Below, one piece after another: positions 1 through 9,104 of a DNA stretch of 64,000 nt. This stretch comes from an uncultured Marinicella sp. (GTDB lineage: Bacteria; Pseudomonadota; Gammaproteobacteria; Xanthomonadales; Marinicellaceae): assembly GCA_947502925.1 (NCBI GenBank), contig CANNBS010000001.1, forward strand, positions 62,001 to 126,000, written 5' to 3'. A program made the translations under genes and the position numbers. The notes under the pieces were generated by a model that saw only the letters and a program-made list of their open reading frames with translations, did no database searches and was not told where the DNA came from. Within the stretch, counting starts at the first letter, position 1; every line of letters starts with the position of its first letter.

Positions 1-1459
1 CTCCCTGATACCAACAACGGTTGATCACTTCCTGACAGCGCCGCTGCATTTCGGGATTACCCCGCTGTACTGAGGCAAAATCCAATTCTTCCTGACCATC
101 GGCACTGCTGACGGAGCTGGCGGCACCACCACCGAGGCCAATCAACATGGCCGGGCCACCCAAAACAATGACATAATCACCGGCCCGGGTGTCTTGCTTA
201 CGAGTGTGGATATCATTAACCGCGCCCATACCACCGGCCAGCATAATCGGTTTGTGATAGCCGCGCCAACGGCCATCAACCGGGTCTTTAATTTCAAAAT
301 TACGGAAATAACCGACGATATTGGGCCGTCCAAATTCGTTATTAAAGGCCGCCGCACCAATCGGTCCTTTTTGCATAATTTCATAAGCTGGCGCCATGCG
401 TTTGGGTTGACCGGCTAATTGCATTTCCCAGGGTTGCTGAAAACCCGGGATATTCAAATGGCTGACGGAAAACCCACACAATCCCGCTTTGGTCATGGCG
501 CCTTGACCGGTGGCAGCTTCGTCGCGAATTTCACCACCTGAACCGGTGGCGGCACCGGCAAACGGCTCTATCGCAGTGGGGTGATTATGGGTTTCGACTT
601 TAATTAATACATTTATCGACTGGTTTTGCTGATGATACTGACCGTGCTGATTAATCATTAAGCGCTGTCCCTGTCCGCCTGTAAAAACCGCTGCATTATC
701 CTTGTAAGCCGATAAGGCCGGTTGTGACGTCTGCGCTTCGGTGTTTTTAATCATTTTAAACAAGGACATCGCCTGAGGTTCATCATCAATGGTCCAGTCA
801 GCATTGAATATTTTGTGGCGACAATGCTCTGAATTGGCTTGCGCGAACATCATCAGTTCAACATCAGTCGGGTTTTTATTCAGGGCTTTATATTGTCTGT
901 GCAAATAACTGATTTCTTCATCACTTAAAGCCAGGCCCAAAGATTTATTCAACTGATGTAAAGCCGGTTCACCTTTTTTGTCCAAAGGTACTTCGGTGAG
1001 TGCTTGTGGCTTTTGATGATCGAACAACTGATTAAGCGCTGCAGAGCTGAGATAAACCGCTTCTGTCATGCGGTCAAAGAAAATGCCTGTATGACTTTGC
1101 TTACTAATCGGTTTTTCAAAGATTAGACAACGGCCGGCTTCAACTCTTTTGACGTGATTCAGGCCACAATGATGAAAAATATCAGTGGCTTTACTCGACC
1201 AGGGGGAAATGGTTCCCGGGCGGGGAAAAATGGTCAGTTCATTATCAGCAAATGTCAAAGATGACATCTGGGCATTGAGTAAGCGTTCTATTTTTTTAAT
1301 GGTATCGTCTGCTAATGACTGGTCGATTTCTAACACATAGACGGATTGAACAGCGACGATATGGGGCCAATGATTGGCTTTGGCCCGTTCATTGAGTTTA
1401 TGCTTTTGAAAGCTGGACATGGCATCATCGCCATGTAAAGTAATTAGTGTGAACGCCAT
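1..1459 (-). CDS. purL: Phosphoribosylformylglycinamidine synthase, N-terminal part (cut by window edge)
   Basis: This is the amino-terminal 486 codons of the large single-chain FGAR amidotransferase, which converts FGAR, glutamine and ATP to FGAM in purine synthesis in the cytoplasm. The reading frame is open from the ATG at 1459 to the window edge. Family landmarks are visible: SEHCRHK near residue 210, VETHNHPTA near 290 followed by a glycine-rich GGEIRDE segment, and GLGGGAASS near 440. The proteobacterial enzyme is about 1,290 residues, so the ATPase remainder and the glutaminase domain lie outside the window. A TAAAAT -10-like box lies at 1490-1495 on the minus strand. It is separated from the dsbC genes by a terminator. 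Confidence 0.95.
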   Translation of the reverse strand, partial: MAFTLITLHGDDAMSSFQKHKLNERAKANHWPHIVAVQSVYVLEIDQSLADDTIKKIERLLNAQMSSLTFADNELTIFPRPGTISPWSSKATDIFHHCGLNHVKRVEAGRCLIFEKPISKQSHTGIFFDRMTEAVYLSSAALNQLFDHQKPQALTEVPLDKKGEPALHQLNKSLGLALSDEEISYLHRQYKALNKNPTDVELMMFAQANSEHCRHKIFNADWTIDDEPQAMSLFKMIKNTEAQTSQPALSAYKDNAAVFTGGQGQRLMINQHGQYHQQNQSINVLIKVETHNHPTAIEPFAGAATGSGGEIRDEAATGQGAMTKAGLCGFSVSHLNIPGFQQPWEMQLAGQPKRMAPAYEIMQKGPIGAAAFNNEFGRPNIVGYFRNFEIKDPVDGRWRGYHKPIMLAGGMGAVNDIHTRKQDTRAGDYVIVLGGPAMLIGLGGGAASSVSSADGQEELDFASVQRGNPEMQRRCQEVINRCWYQG

Positions 1460-1521
1460 AGTAATTCTACTAATAATGACAAAGCCGCTATTTTAACGCA
1501 AAAAGGCCATAAGTATCTGAC

Positions 1522-1550
1522 AAAAAAGCCCACCATTAGGCGGGCTTTTA
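1522..1550 (-). terminator. Rho-independent terminator after the dsbC pair
   Basis: Read on the minus strand, a 9-bp stem AAGCCCGCC/GGTGGGCTT (one G-U pair) with a TAAT loop is followed by six T. It lies 30 bases past the stop codon of the first DsbC-like gene and so ends the xerD-dsbC-dsbC transcript before purL. Confidence 0.8.
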
Positions 1551-1579
1551 TCGTTATGAGCGAGACCGGAGCTTAGGGC

Positions 1580-2314
1580 TTATTCACTCGCTTGCATGCT
1601 ATCCAGGCGCTGCTTTAACTGTTGTGGCGGCAGGAAACCCGGCAACATGGTGCCATCGTTCAAAACCAGGGCAGGTGTTCCGGTGACACCCGCAGCAATA
1701 CCTGCCTGGTATTGTTCGGTGACCGGGTTATCACATTGCTTTTGTGCCACCGGAGATCCGGCTTTAGCCTGATCCATGGCTTTATGCTGATCAGCGGCAC
1801 ACCAGACACTGACAGCTTTGTCATAGGAAGCTGTTTTCAAGCCTGATCGAGGGAAAAACAGATATGAAATACCAATGCCCAAATCATTATAACCCTGCAT
1901 TTCAGCATGCAGTTTTCGACAATAACCACAATCAATGTCTGTAAAGACAGTCACTTTATATTGCATCTCTTCGGGGAAGAAATTAATGCGTGAATCACTG
2001 CCGAATTGCGACAGGGTTTCTGCCCGTAAACCGGCTTTCTTTTGGTCTGTGATATCCACACGGCGATCAATATCAAAAATTGAGCCTCGAATTAAATACT
2101 GGCCATCAGCTGACATATACACAATGTCGGTACCACGTCCGGTATGGACCATCAATTCCTTGATGTCATTAATGGGCGTATCAAAAACAGCAGTGACTTT
2201 TACATTCGGTGCAGTTATTTTTGCTAAGGCTTGTTGATATGTTTCAATGTTATTATCAGCAGAAATGTTAAACGACGCCAATAAAGCAGCTAAATAAATT
2301 ATTTTTATGTTCAT
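1580..2314 (-). CDS. dsbC: DsbC-type periplasmic disulfide isomerase, CGYC active site
   Basis: Periplasmic thiol-disulfide isomerase that reshuffles wrong disulfides in exported proteins. An N-terminal hydrophobic signal covers residues 1-19, a DsbC/G dimerisation domain follows to about 95, then a thioredoxin domain with the redox motif CGYC at 129-132 and the cis-proline loop TGTP at 211-214. A second cysteine pair (172 and 194) matches the structural disulfide of DsbC. CGYC is the same dipeptide as in E. coli DsbC. Length (244 aa) is close to the family's. It lies 45 bases after a second, closely similar dsbC gene and downstream of xerD, the order seen in E. coli (xerD-dsbC-recJ), but recJ is not here. 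Confidence 0.93.
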   Translation of the reverse strand: MNIKIIYLAALLASFNISADNNIETYQQALAKITAPNVKVTAVFDTPINDIKELMVHTGRGTDIVYMSADGQYLIRGSIFDIDRRVDITDQKKAGLRAETLSQFGSDSRINFFPEEMQYKVTVFTDIDCGYCRKLHAEMQGYNDLGIGISYLFFPRSGLKTASYDKAVSVWCAADQHKAMDQAKAGSPVAQKQCDNPVTEQYQAGIAAGVTGTPALVLNDGTMLPGFLPPQQLKQRLDSMQASE

Positions 2315-2359
2315 AAGTATGTTTAAGTCCGGGTTGGCAACAGCTTTTATGATTCTGGG

Positions 2360-3097
2360 TTACTGTGACTGGCTCATCATGTCTAAACGCTGTTTTAATT
2401 GTTGAGGCGGCACTAAACCGGGAATCATTGTACCATCCTCCATAATGAGCGCCGGCGTACCGGTGACACCGATCGCTATGCCGGCATTATAATGGTCAGC
2501 CACCGGATTGTCACATTGTAATTGTGGCAATTCAGTGCCACTCATACCCTTATCAAGGGCATTTTTTTGATTATCGGCACACCAGGCGGCCACAGCTTTT
2601 TTTGAAGATGGTGTGTCTAATCCGGATCTTGGGAAAAACAGATAAGATATCCCAATCCCTAAATCGTTGTATTCAGCCATCTGTTGGTGTAGTTGACGAC
2701 AATAGGGACAATCCAGATCGGTAAAGACTGTTATCTTATGGTGCATATCATCAGGGAAATAATTAACCCGCTGTGAATCAGTAAACTGTTGTAACCGGGC
2801 TGCCCGTATTTGGTTCTTTTTCTGGGCAGTGAGATCAGTGCGATTTTTTAAATCAAAAAGACTGCCGTTAAAAATATAATTGCCATCGGTGGATATATAA
2901 ATGATTTCACGGCTTTTCCCGGTGTTGACTGTTAATTCTTTCATACCCTCAATAGGCGTATCCTTAACAGACTCAACAGATATGTTGCCTGAAACCATCT
3001 GTGATATGGCATTTTCATAGGTTTCTTTATTGTTGGCTGAAGACCACGTTGAAAACATCAACAAGACAACAGTTAAAAATGGGGCTAATCTCATCAT
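2360..3097 (-). CDS. Second DsbC-type disulfide isomerase, CPYC active site
   Basis: A tandem paralogue of the downstream dsbC gene. It has a signal peptide at residues 1-21, a dimerisation domain, and a thioredoxin fold with CPYC at 130-133, cis-proline TGTP at 212-215, and the second cysteine pair at 173 and 195. Long stretches such as NDLGIGISYLFFPRSGL are shared with its neighbour, so it looks like a local duplication. Its dipeptide is PY rather than GY. In the Dsb family the residues between the cysteines set the redox potential, so the two proteins may differ in oxidising strength; this is inference. It sits between xerD (62 bases upstream) and the other dsbC. Confidence 0.92.
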   Translation of the reverse strand: MMRLAPFLTVVLLMFSTWSSANNKETYENAISQMVSGNISVESVKDTPIEGMKELTVNTGKSREIIYISTDGNYIFNGSLFDLKNRTDLTAQKKNQIRAARLQQFTDSQRVNYFPDDMHHKITVFTDLDCPYCRQLHQQMAEYNDLGIGISYLFFPRSGLDTPSSKKAVAAWCADNQKNALDKGMSGTELPQLQCDNPVADHYNAGIAIGVTGTPALIMEDGTMIPGLVPPQQLKQRLDMMSQSQ

Positions 3098-3158
3098 ATT
3101 ATATTTACAGAAAAAAACTTAGACCGGGTGTAATTCGTTTTGTTCATTAATTCTTAAT

Positions 3159-4049
3159 TTACCCACGGGGATGATGTTCAGCATGCAGTGTCTTGAGTTT
3201 TTCTTTAGCCACCAGGGTATAAATTTGTGTGGTTGATAAATCGCTGTGACCTAATAATAATTGTATCACCCGTAAATCAGCATCATGATTCAATAAATGC
3301 GTGGCAAAAGAATGTCGTAATACATGGGGTGATGGTGCCGGCTGAATACCAGCTGCCTGCGCATATTTTTTAATCCGATACCAGCAAGCCTGGCGAGTCA
3401 TGACTGATCCTTTTTGATTTTTAAAAACCCAACGTTCTGGATTATTTTGAGTAAACAGGGGATTACTGTTGAGGTGTCGTTTTAACCAATAAAGCACTTC
3501 TTCACCCAAGGGAACCAATCGCTCTTTATTACCCTTACCAATGATTCTCAGGACACCCTGATTATCATTAATCTGATTGGCTTGTACATTCACAGCTTCA
3601 CTCACACGAACACCGGTGGCATACATCAGCTCTAATAGACACTTATCGCGTAAACCAATACTATGACTTACATCCGGCTGATTAAAAAGTCGCTCAACCT
3701 GGTCTTCGGTGAGTGGTTTTGGGACAGAAACAGTCTGCTTTGGCATCACTGTTTGGATAAAAGGATTATCAGCTGTGTATTTATGAACTTGCAGAAATCG
3801 ATAAAAGTGTCGAAGTGCTGATATCTTACGGGCTTTGCTGGATGCGTTTAGTGAGCGCTGATTTAATTGATGAACGAAGTCTTCGGCTTGAGATTTTGAC
3901 AGTGTTAGCAAAGACCAGGATTGATTGTCCAAATACCCTAATAACTGTCTGATATCTGTCTGGTAGGCCTGGATTGAATGCCTGGAAAGTCCTTTTTCCA
4001 GATGTAAATAACTTAAGAACTGATTAAGAAGCTCAGTTTCATGAGGCAT
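3159..4049 (-). CDS. xerD: Site-specific tyrosine recombinase XerD
   Basis: Chromosome dimer resolution recombinase that acts with XerC at dif. The N-terminal SAM-like core-binding domain covers residues 1-90 and the catalytic domain 110-296. All catalytic residues are visible: R148 (TGVRVSE), K172 (GKGNKER), H242 and R245 (HVLRHS), H268 (LLGHSD) and the nucleophile Y277 (TQIYT). Length 296 is typical (E. coli 298). XerD rather than XerC is favoured by the linked dsbC genes downstream, as in E. coli. The start at 4049 directly abuts the stop of the upstream TPR gene, so it may be co-transcribed with the TonB cluster. Confidence 0.93.
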   Translation of the reverse strand: MPHETELLNQFLSYLHLEKGLSRHSIQAYQTDIRQLLGYLDNQSWSLLTLSKSQAEDFVHQLNQRSLNASSKARKISALRHFYRFLQVHKYTADNPFIQTVMPKQTVSVPKPLTEDQVERLFNQPDVSHSIGLRDKCLLELMYATGVRVSEAVNVQANQINDNQGVLRIIGKGNKERLVPLGEEVLYWLKRHLNSNPLFTQNNPERWVFKNQKGSVMTRQACWYRIKKYAQAAGIQPAPSPHVLRHSFATHLLNHDADLRVIQLLLGHSDLSTTQIYTLVAKEKLKTLHAEHHPRG

Positions 4050-5318
4050 TTATGGTACATTCTCAGCCACTTCACGCTGGGCACGCTGTTCAAGTGATTT
4101 TAAATGCGTTAACCACTGTTGCGCATTATTACGTGATTTTTTGTAATTAGTGGCTTTATTAAATGCTTCTCGCGCCTGTGAATAGTTATTGATACTTGCC
4201 TGTGACATACCGAGCATTAACCAGGCATTACCGGTTTTATTATCATCCAGGCCACCTTTTTGCAAGGCACTCTGGATTGACTCAATGGCGTTCGGCCAGT
4301 CTTCCTTATCAACATACAAGTAAGCACGGGTGATATCAATCTCACCATCTTTAGCGAATTCACTGGCTCTATCATACGCGGCCAGGGCTTTATCCAATTC
4401 TCTGGCGTTATACCAGGTTTGACCCAATTGCTTCCAGTTGTCAAAATTAGATTCGACTTTACCTTCATCCAGCGCTTTTTGCATGACCTGACCGGCTTTA
4501 TAAGGAATGTCATTAAACGAATACATCTTAAACAGCTGCTTGTAATCAGCTTCTTTATCCATGACACCATTTTCATAAGCCAGAACCAGCGCCGCTAATG
4601 CATTTTTATCCTCTTTAAGGGTAAAGTATACAGATGACAGCTGCATGTAATAAGTCTTTTTCTCAGGACTCAAGGAAATGAGTATTTTTAGTACATCCGC
4701 CATTTCACGGTATTCAGATAATTCAGAATGGGCAGCCAATAATAAGCCGTACCAGTTTTCTTTGGGTTTATCCGCCAGTGAAATGGCCTGTTTAATGGCT
4801 TTTTTAACTTCCCGGAATTCCTCTAGCTGGGCATGGGCATTGGCTTTAATTGCAAACGCTGAATCAGGAATTTCATCGACCACCTTAAAGTAGTCATCGA
4901 GTGCCTGTAAACCGGCGCGGTGATCACCTTCGATCATCAGCAATTGCGCCCGTTGCAACATCATTTGAAAATGGGTTGTATTTGGTAACGCATCCAGATC
5001 AATGGCTTTTTTAAAGTTAGCAGCTGCTTGAGCATATTGTCCGGCAGTTGAATTAAGATGACCCAACATCTGGAAAATAATGGCTTGAACGTAGGCATCA
5101 CGTTCATTCAGTTTTGCTAACATCGAATTAAAGCCACTGCGGGCTTCTTCATATTTTTCATCCGCGATAAATTCGCTGTAACGCTCAATTTTTTTCATTT
5201 GTGCTTCAGTCATTAACACTGAAACTGAAGGTTTACGCTCAGGATTACCGGTTTTTAGGGTACCGGCCCATACAGAACCGACACCCAGAAAACATAACAT
5301 AATAATTATTTTATACAT
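4050..5318 (-). CDS. TPR-repeat protein of the TonB2-type cluster
   Basis: An exported 422-residue protein with an N-terminal signal (about residues 1-18, ending near VWAG) and tandem tetratricopeptide-type helical repeats through the rest, for example AAANFKKAIDLDALPN and DKALAAYDRASEF. A TPR gene in this position, last after tonB, is characteristic of the tonB2-type operons of Vibrio and Shewanella, where it is thought to help receptor energisation. The start at 5318 is preceded by GGAGCTC and is 15 bases past the tonB stop codon. Its own biochemical role cannot be read from the sequence. Confidence 0.85.
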   Translation of the reverse strand: MYKIIIMLCFLGVGSVWAGTLKTGNPERKPSVSVLMTEAQMKKIERYSEFIADEKYEEARSGFNSMLAKLNERDAYVQAIIFQMLGHLNSTAGQYAQAAANFKKAIDLDALPNTTHFQMMLQRAQLLMIEGDHRAGLQALDDYFKVVDEIPDSAFAIKANAHAQLEEFREVKKAIKQAISLADKPKENWYGLLLAAHSELSEYREMADVLKILISLSPEKKTYYMQLSSVYFTLKEDKNALAALVLAYENGVMDKEADYKQLFKMYSFNDIPYKAGQVMQKALDEGKVESNFDNWKQLGQTWYNARELDKALAAYDRASEFAKDGEIDITRAYLYVDKEDWPNAIESIQSALQKGGLDDNKTGNAWLMLGMSQASINNYSQAREAFNKATNYKKSRNNAQQWLTHLKSLEQRAQREVAENVP

Positions 5319-5332
5319 GGTGAGCTCCTGTC

Positions 5333-5962
5333 TTATTGATCCGGTAATTCAAACTCAATGGTCTGAGTAGCCACTTGCTCGACACCCTGACCATTCACAA
5401 TTTTTGGTTTGAATTTAAACTTCAAAATAGCCCGGATGGCTTCGCGATCGAAAATTCGGCGGGGCTTGGCGTCAACCACTTCCGGATTGGTGACCGTTCC
5501 GCTTGGGGTAATGGTAAATTTAACCTTAACCCAACCTTCAATCTTAGCCATTAAGGCTTTACGCGGATATTGCGGGGCAATACGAACGATGGGAATAACA
5601 CCGCCTTCTTCAGACATGTTAACCTGGCCGACAGCGCCCAGAAAGGGACCGTCACCACCCACGCCTAAATCAAGATTGGGCACATTAAGGGTTGGCATGT
5701 TGTTAACCACTTGTTGCTGTTGTTGCACATTCATTTTAGGTGGTGGCGGGGGTTCTTTCGGTGGTGGTGGCTTCTTCGGCACAACACGCTTACGCTGCTG
5801 TACTTCGTCAGGCACTTTCACCTTGGTAAAATCAATGGTAATGTTGTCGCTATCACTTTGGGCCTCTGTGCTCTGGCTAATCAAAAAATGCATCAGCAAA
5901 TACAGTACGACCGTAATAAATGCAGCTATTATCGCAACAACAAGTAAACGGGGTAAACTCAT
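5333..5962 (-). CDS. tonB: TonB energy-transducing protein, short TonB2 type
   Basis: Inner-membrane anchored periplasmic protein that passes proton-motive energy to TonB-dependent receptors. A single membrane segment lies at residues 5-28, a proline/lysine-rich spacer (KKPPPPKEPPPPPK) follows, and the C-terminal TonB domain (APQYPRKALMAKIEGWVKVKF through FELPDQ) spans about residues 115-209. I use the ATG at 5962 (209 aa): AGAGGTGA is well spaced before it and it begins 8 bases after exbD stops. A longer frame from 6043 would overlap exbD by 74 bases and add an arginine-rich tail before the membrane segment. It should serve the two TonB receptors in this window, among others. Confidence 0.92.
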   Translation of the reverse strand: MSLPRLLVVAIIAAFITVVLYLLMHFLISQSTEAQSDSDNITIDFTKVKVPDEVQQRKRVVPKKPPPPKEPPPPPKMNVQQQQQVVNNMPTLNVPNLDLGVGGDGPFLGAVGQVNMSEEGGVIPIVRIAPQYPRKALMAKIEGWVKVKFTITPSGTVTNPEVVDAKPRRIFDREAIRAILKFKFKPKIVNGQGVEQVATQTIEFELPDQ

Positions 5963-5969
5963 GGTTTTA

Positions 5970-6374
5970 TCACCTCTCGCCTTTTTCAGCAGCAATCGAA
6001 ATACCCGGTACGCCGGCGGATTTAATTTGATCCATAACCTCAACTAAATCACCGGTTCGAGAACCTCGGTCAGCAATGATAACGGCATTGGCTTCCGGGT
6101 TTTCAGCGTGCATTTTCTCAACACGTGATCGCACCGCACGTAATTCAACTTGTTGCTTGTTAATCCAAATGGCGCCATCATCTTTAATGGCCACCAATAT
6201 ATTACCTTTTTTCACCTCTTTGGCCTGGGAACTCGATGGACGGGAAATGTCCACACCGGTCTCTTTAACAAAAGAAGTGGTCACAATGAAGAAAATAAGC
6301 ATAATGAAAACCACGTCCAGCATGGGCGTGATGTTAATTTCTGCTTCGTCTTCGTGATGATGTCGTTTTCTCAT
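5970..6374 (-). CDS. exbD: ExbD-type proton-channel subunit
   Basis: Partner of ExbB in the proton-driven motor that energises TonB. A charged cytoplasmic N-terminus (MRKRHHHEDE) is followed by the conserved NITPMLDVVF segment, whose aspartate (D20) corresponds to the proton-carrying Asp of the single membrane helix, and then a periplasmic domain. At 134 aa it is of normal length. It lies between exbB and tonB on the same strand. Confidence 0.93.
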   Translation of the reverse strand: MRKRHHHEDEAEINITPMLDVVFIMLIFFIVTTSFVKETGVDISRPSSSQAKEVKKGNILVAIKDDGAIWINKQQVELRAVRSRVEKMHAENPEANAVIIADRGSRTGDLVEVMDQIKSAGVPGISIAAEKGER

Positions 6375-6435
6375 ATCAATTCTCGTTGATCTGTTTAATT
6401 GGACTGAACCCTGAAGGGTTTAGTTCCAATTTTCA

Positions 6436-6960
6436 TTAATGGGACTGCATTCGGTCTTCCAGTTTTTCTCTTTCAACCACAGCTTTACGTTTAAAATAAG
6501 TGGTAAAGAAAACCCCGGATAAAGCGGCAACCATACCGGCCATGGTTGGAATGGTGGCTTTTGACACACCTCCGGCCATAGCGCGTGCATTTGAAGTTCC
6601 TGCGATCGCCATAATATCAAACACATTTAACATACCATAAACGGTACCAAATAGACCAAATAATGGACTAATGGCCACCAGGGATTCTAAAAAACCTAAA
6701 CCGGATCGCAGTTTAATGGACGCTTCAGACACTTTGGCCTGTTTTATACGCTTGGCATACCAACTGGTGGTATCGTTACGATTATCCCATTCGTTGATAA
6801 TCTGCTTGCGGACACCGGGATACGTAATCGAGTAGTACCACATACGCTCCAATATCATCAGCCACATCACAAACAACAGGATAAAGATGGCCCAGAGTAC
6901 CGGGCCACCCATGTCGATAAATGCCAATATGTCATACCATTTATCTCTCAGCCAAAACAT
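6436..6960 (-). CDS. exbB: ExbB/TolQ-type proton-channel subunit (small)
   Basis: A 174-residue MotA/TolQ/ExbB-family inner-membrane protein with three hydrophobic segments: residues about 18-38, 90-115 (FLESLVAISPLFGLFGTVYGM) and 130-155. The threonine/serine-rich channel helices typical of ExbB are present. It starts 2 bases after the larger TtpC-like gene stops and is followed by exbD. Having both a short ExbB and a long TtpC-type homologue in one operon marks this as a TonB2-type system. Confidence 0.92.
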   Translation of the reverse strand: MFWLRDKWYDILAFIDMGGPVLWAIFILLFVMWLMILERMWYYSITYPGVRKQIINEWDNRNDTTSWYAKRIKQAKVSEASIKLRSGLGFLESLVAISPLFGLFGTVYGMLNVFDIMAIAGTSNARAMAGGVSKATIPTMAGMVAALSGVFFTTYFKRKAVVEREKLEDRMQSH

Positions 6961-6962
6961 GC

Positions 6963-8327
6963 TTATTTCTCCGCCATATTAGCAATGATGCCGGCACTTT
7001 GCTCTTCGAGCACCTGCGTCTGCTTTTTGGCCATGGATTGTAAGATAGAATGTAAAACTGTCAGTGGAATAGCCACAACCAGACCTAATACCGTGGTCAC
7101 GAGTGCCATGGAAATACCACCGGCCATTGATTTAGGATCACCGGTACCCATTAAGGTAATCATCTGGAAGGTTTGAATCATACCAACCACAGTACCTAAC
7201 AGACCCAATAGTGGCGCAATCACGTACAGCACTTTAATAAACGGTAAGCCGGACTCTAAAGGACCGGTTTCCCGAATAATGGCTTCATCCAGTTTTAACT
7301 CCATGGTTTCAACATCGGAATCAGGGTTTTCAGTATAAACCGTCATGATGCGACCCAGCGCATTGTTTTGATTCGGCTGTTTTTTCTTCAACTGTGATTT
7401 GATTTTGCTACCCGAAGCCAGCAACATAAAGAACTTAATTAAACCGAGAATAAGTCCCAAGGCACCTAACGCTAAAATCACATAGCCGACCACACCACCT
7501 TGCTTAACTTTTTCTTCAATACTTGGTGTTTGCACAACTAACTGCAAAATGGTACCACGGGTATAATCCACCGGTGTTTGAACCAATTCGCCTTCACCGG
7601 CGTTAACAAAATTTTTCGCCATGGATGAAAATTTGCTGCTGGGCTGTTTTATTAAACGTTGTAATTCACCTTCACCGGTACCGGTTTCACTGGCAGATCG
7701 CCACACCAGAAAATTACCCTCGTCATCAAAAGCATTAAAAACGCCCACACGCGTCACTGGTACATCTGTCTCAATTTCACCGGCTTCATCACGAACCCGC
7801 GCATTGAATTTTGAGATTTTGCCTTCAGCGACAATTTCATGTTGCATGGCATACCATAATTCTCGCAATTCACTGATATTCGGTAATTTCGTTTGCGATG
7901 CCAATTCATTTAAAAATGTTAAGCGATCGTTGTCAATCTCAGCCGACGTCAGTGATTCCTGAATGGCACTACGCAAATCACCTGCCAATACTTTGACAGT
8001 ACCTTGCATTTCACCTAAATTACCAGATCGCTCCGCTAAAGTCGTTTCCAAATCCGCCAACATAATTTCATTTTCATCAAATTCTGTTTTCAACTCTTCT
8101 GTACGGGCTTCGAGCTGTTGTAATTTGGCACGCGCCTGTGACAACAACTGACTTTGTTGATTGCGTTGTTGTTTAAACTCGTTAATACGCTGCTGGTTCT
8201 CTTTGGAACTTTGCGAAGCAGCTTCACGGACTTCTTTTAATAACTGATCTAAAGAGGCATTGTTTTGTGCCTGCGCGCCTGTCGCCATCAGACCAAGTGT
8301 CAATAAACTAAATATTACTTTTTTCAT
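6963..8327 (-). CDS. TtpC-like MotA/TolQ/ExbB family protein with coiled-coil N-terminal extension
   Basis: A 454-residue protein with a signal peptide (residues 1-20, ending GAQA), a long Gln/Glu-rich coiled coil (about 25-130), a periplasmic segment, a membrane helix near 275-300 (GGVVGYVILALGALGLILGL), and a C-terminal MotA/TolQ/ExbB channel domain with GLPFIKVLYVIAPLLGLLG and the last helices to 445. This architecture is that of Vibrio TtpC, which is required for TonB2 but not TonB1 function. It starts 3 bases before the DUF3450 gene's stop region and is preceded by GGAG. Confidence 0.9.
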   Translation of the reverse strand: MKKVIFSLLTLGLMATGAQAQNNASLDQLLKEVREAASQSSKENQQRINEFKQQRNQQSQLLSQARAKLQQLEARTEELKTEFDENEIMLADLETTLAERSGNLGEMQGTVKVLAGDLRSAIQESLTSAEIDNDRLTFLNELASQTKLPNISELRELWYAMQHEIVAEGKISKFNARVRDEAGEIETDVPVTRVGVFNAFDDEGNFLVWRSASETGTGEGELQRLIKQPSSKFSSMAKNFVNAGEGELVQTPVDYTRGTILQLVVQTPSIEEKVKQGGVVGYVILALGALGLILGLIKFFMLLASGSKIKSQLKKKQPNQNNALGRIMTVYTENPDSDVETMELKLDEAIIRETGPLESGLPFIKVLYVIAPLLGLLGTVVGMIQTFQMITLMGTGDPKSMAGGISMALVTTVLGLVVAIPLTVLHSILQSMAKKQTQVLEEQSAGIIANMAEK

Positions 8328-8330
8328 GGT

Positions 8331-9104
8331 TTACTCTCCTGATACCTGATGCAAAATAGGCAATCCGACTAAATTCGGTGCGGCTTGTTTGGCGGCAATT
8401 CGAATACCATCTTTAATGGCCGTATTATATTGACTTGGTAATTCTTCAAATGCATCTGTTTGGGGGTTGTACCAACCGGATTTTTTCTCATCCAAAGTTT
8501 GGTATAACAAAGCGGTGCGGCCAATTTGTAAAAAATTCACTTTCACGCCACTTTCAAGATCACCCTGATAGGTAGAAACAGAACGACCATGATCTAATTC
8601 CATTTGGTACGCTTCTGTGACTTTTCGGTATTTTTCCGAAGTGGTCACATTAGAATCATCCAGAATATTTTCTAACTGAACAACCTGGTTGGTTCGCTCT
8701 TTGATTTTGAAGGGAATATCCGCTTCAATCATGCGGCCCAACATATCAACCATTTCAATCACCAAAGGTACAATCGCCCGGTTGGTCGATTCCAACTCAG
8801 CCATTTGATCGTTCATGGATTGAATTTGCAGGTTTTGATCATTAACAACAGCTTCTAACTGTTGGTTATAAACCGTCAAACTGTCAATCTCTGACAATAC
8901 CGTGCGGTATTGAACGAGCAGCTCTTCTGTTTGATCATTGAGACGATTCACCTGGTTTTGTGCTTGTTTTGCTTGTGTATTGGTTTCATTAACCACTTGG
9001 ACAGCGGTTTGTAGCTGTGCTGCGCCAACCACTGAGGTTAGCAACAAAGCCAGCATAACCACTGATTTGGTTAGACCAACTTTAGAAATTTGAGATATCA
9101 ACAT
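8331..9104 (-). CDS. DUF3450 family periplasmic coiled-coil protein
   Basis: First gene of the TonB2-type cluster. After a signal peptide (residues about 12-29) comes a coiled coil (residues 30-110, e.g. NQVNRLNDQTEELLVQYRTVL) and a globular C-terminal half with PFKIKERTNQVVQLENILDD and WYNPQTDAFEELP, which match the DUF3450 family as I remember it. Genes of this family regularly precede ttpC-exbB-exbD-tonB. It presumably forms a periplasmic assembly with TtpC's coiled coil; that is inference. The start is preceded by GGAAGG. Confidence 0.85.
   Translation of the reverse strand: MLISQISKVGLTKSVVMLALLLTSVVGAAQLQTAVQVVNETNTQAKQAQNQVNRLNDQTEELLVQYRTVLSEIDSLTVYNQQLEAVVNDQNLQIQSMNDQMAELESTNRAIVPLVIEMVDMLGRMIEADIPFKIKERTNQVVQLENILDDSNVTTSEKYRKVTEAYQMELDHGRSVSTYQGDLESGVKVNFLQIGRTALLYQTLDEKKSGWYNPQTDAFEELPSQYNTAIKDGIRIAAKQAAPNLVGLPILHQVSGE

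Noticed and set aside
5409..6047. 212-codon open frame antisense to tonB-exbD
   Set aside because: It mirrors the proline/lysine-rich and conserved parts of TonB on the other strand, has no family signature, and the opposite-strand genes are certain.
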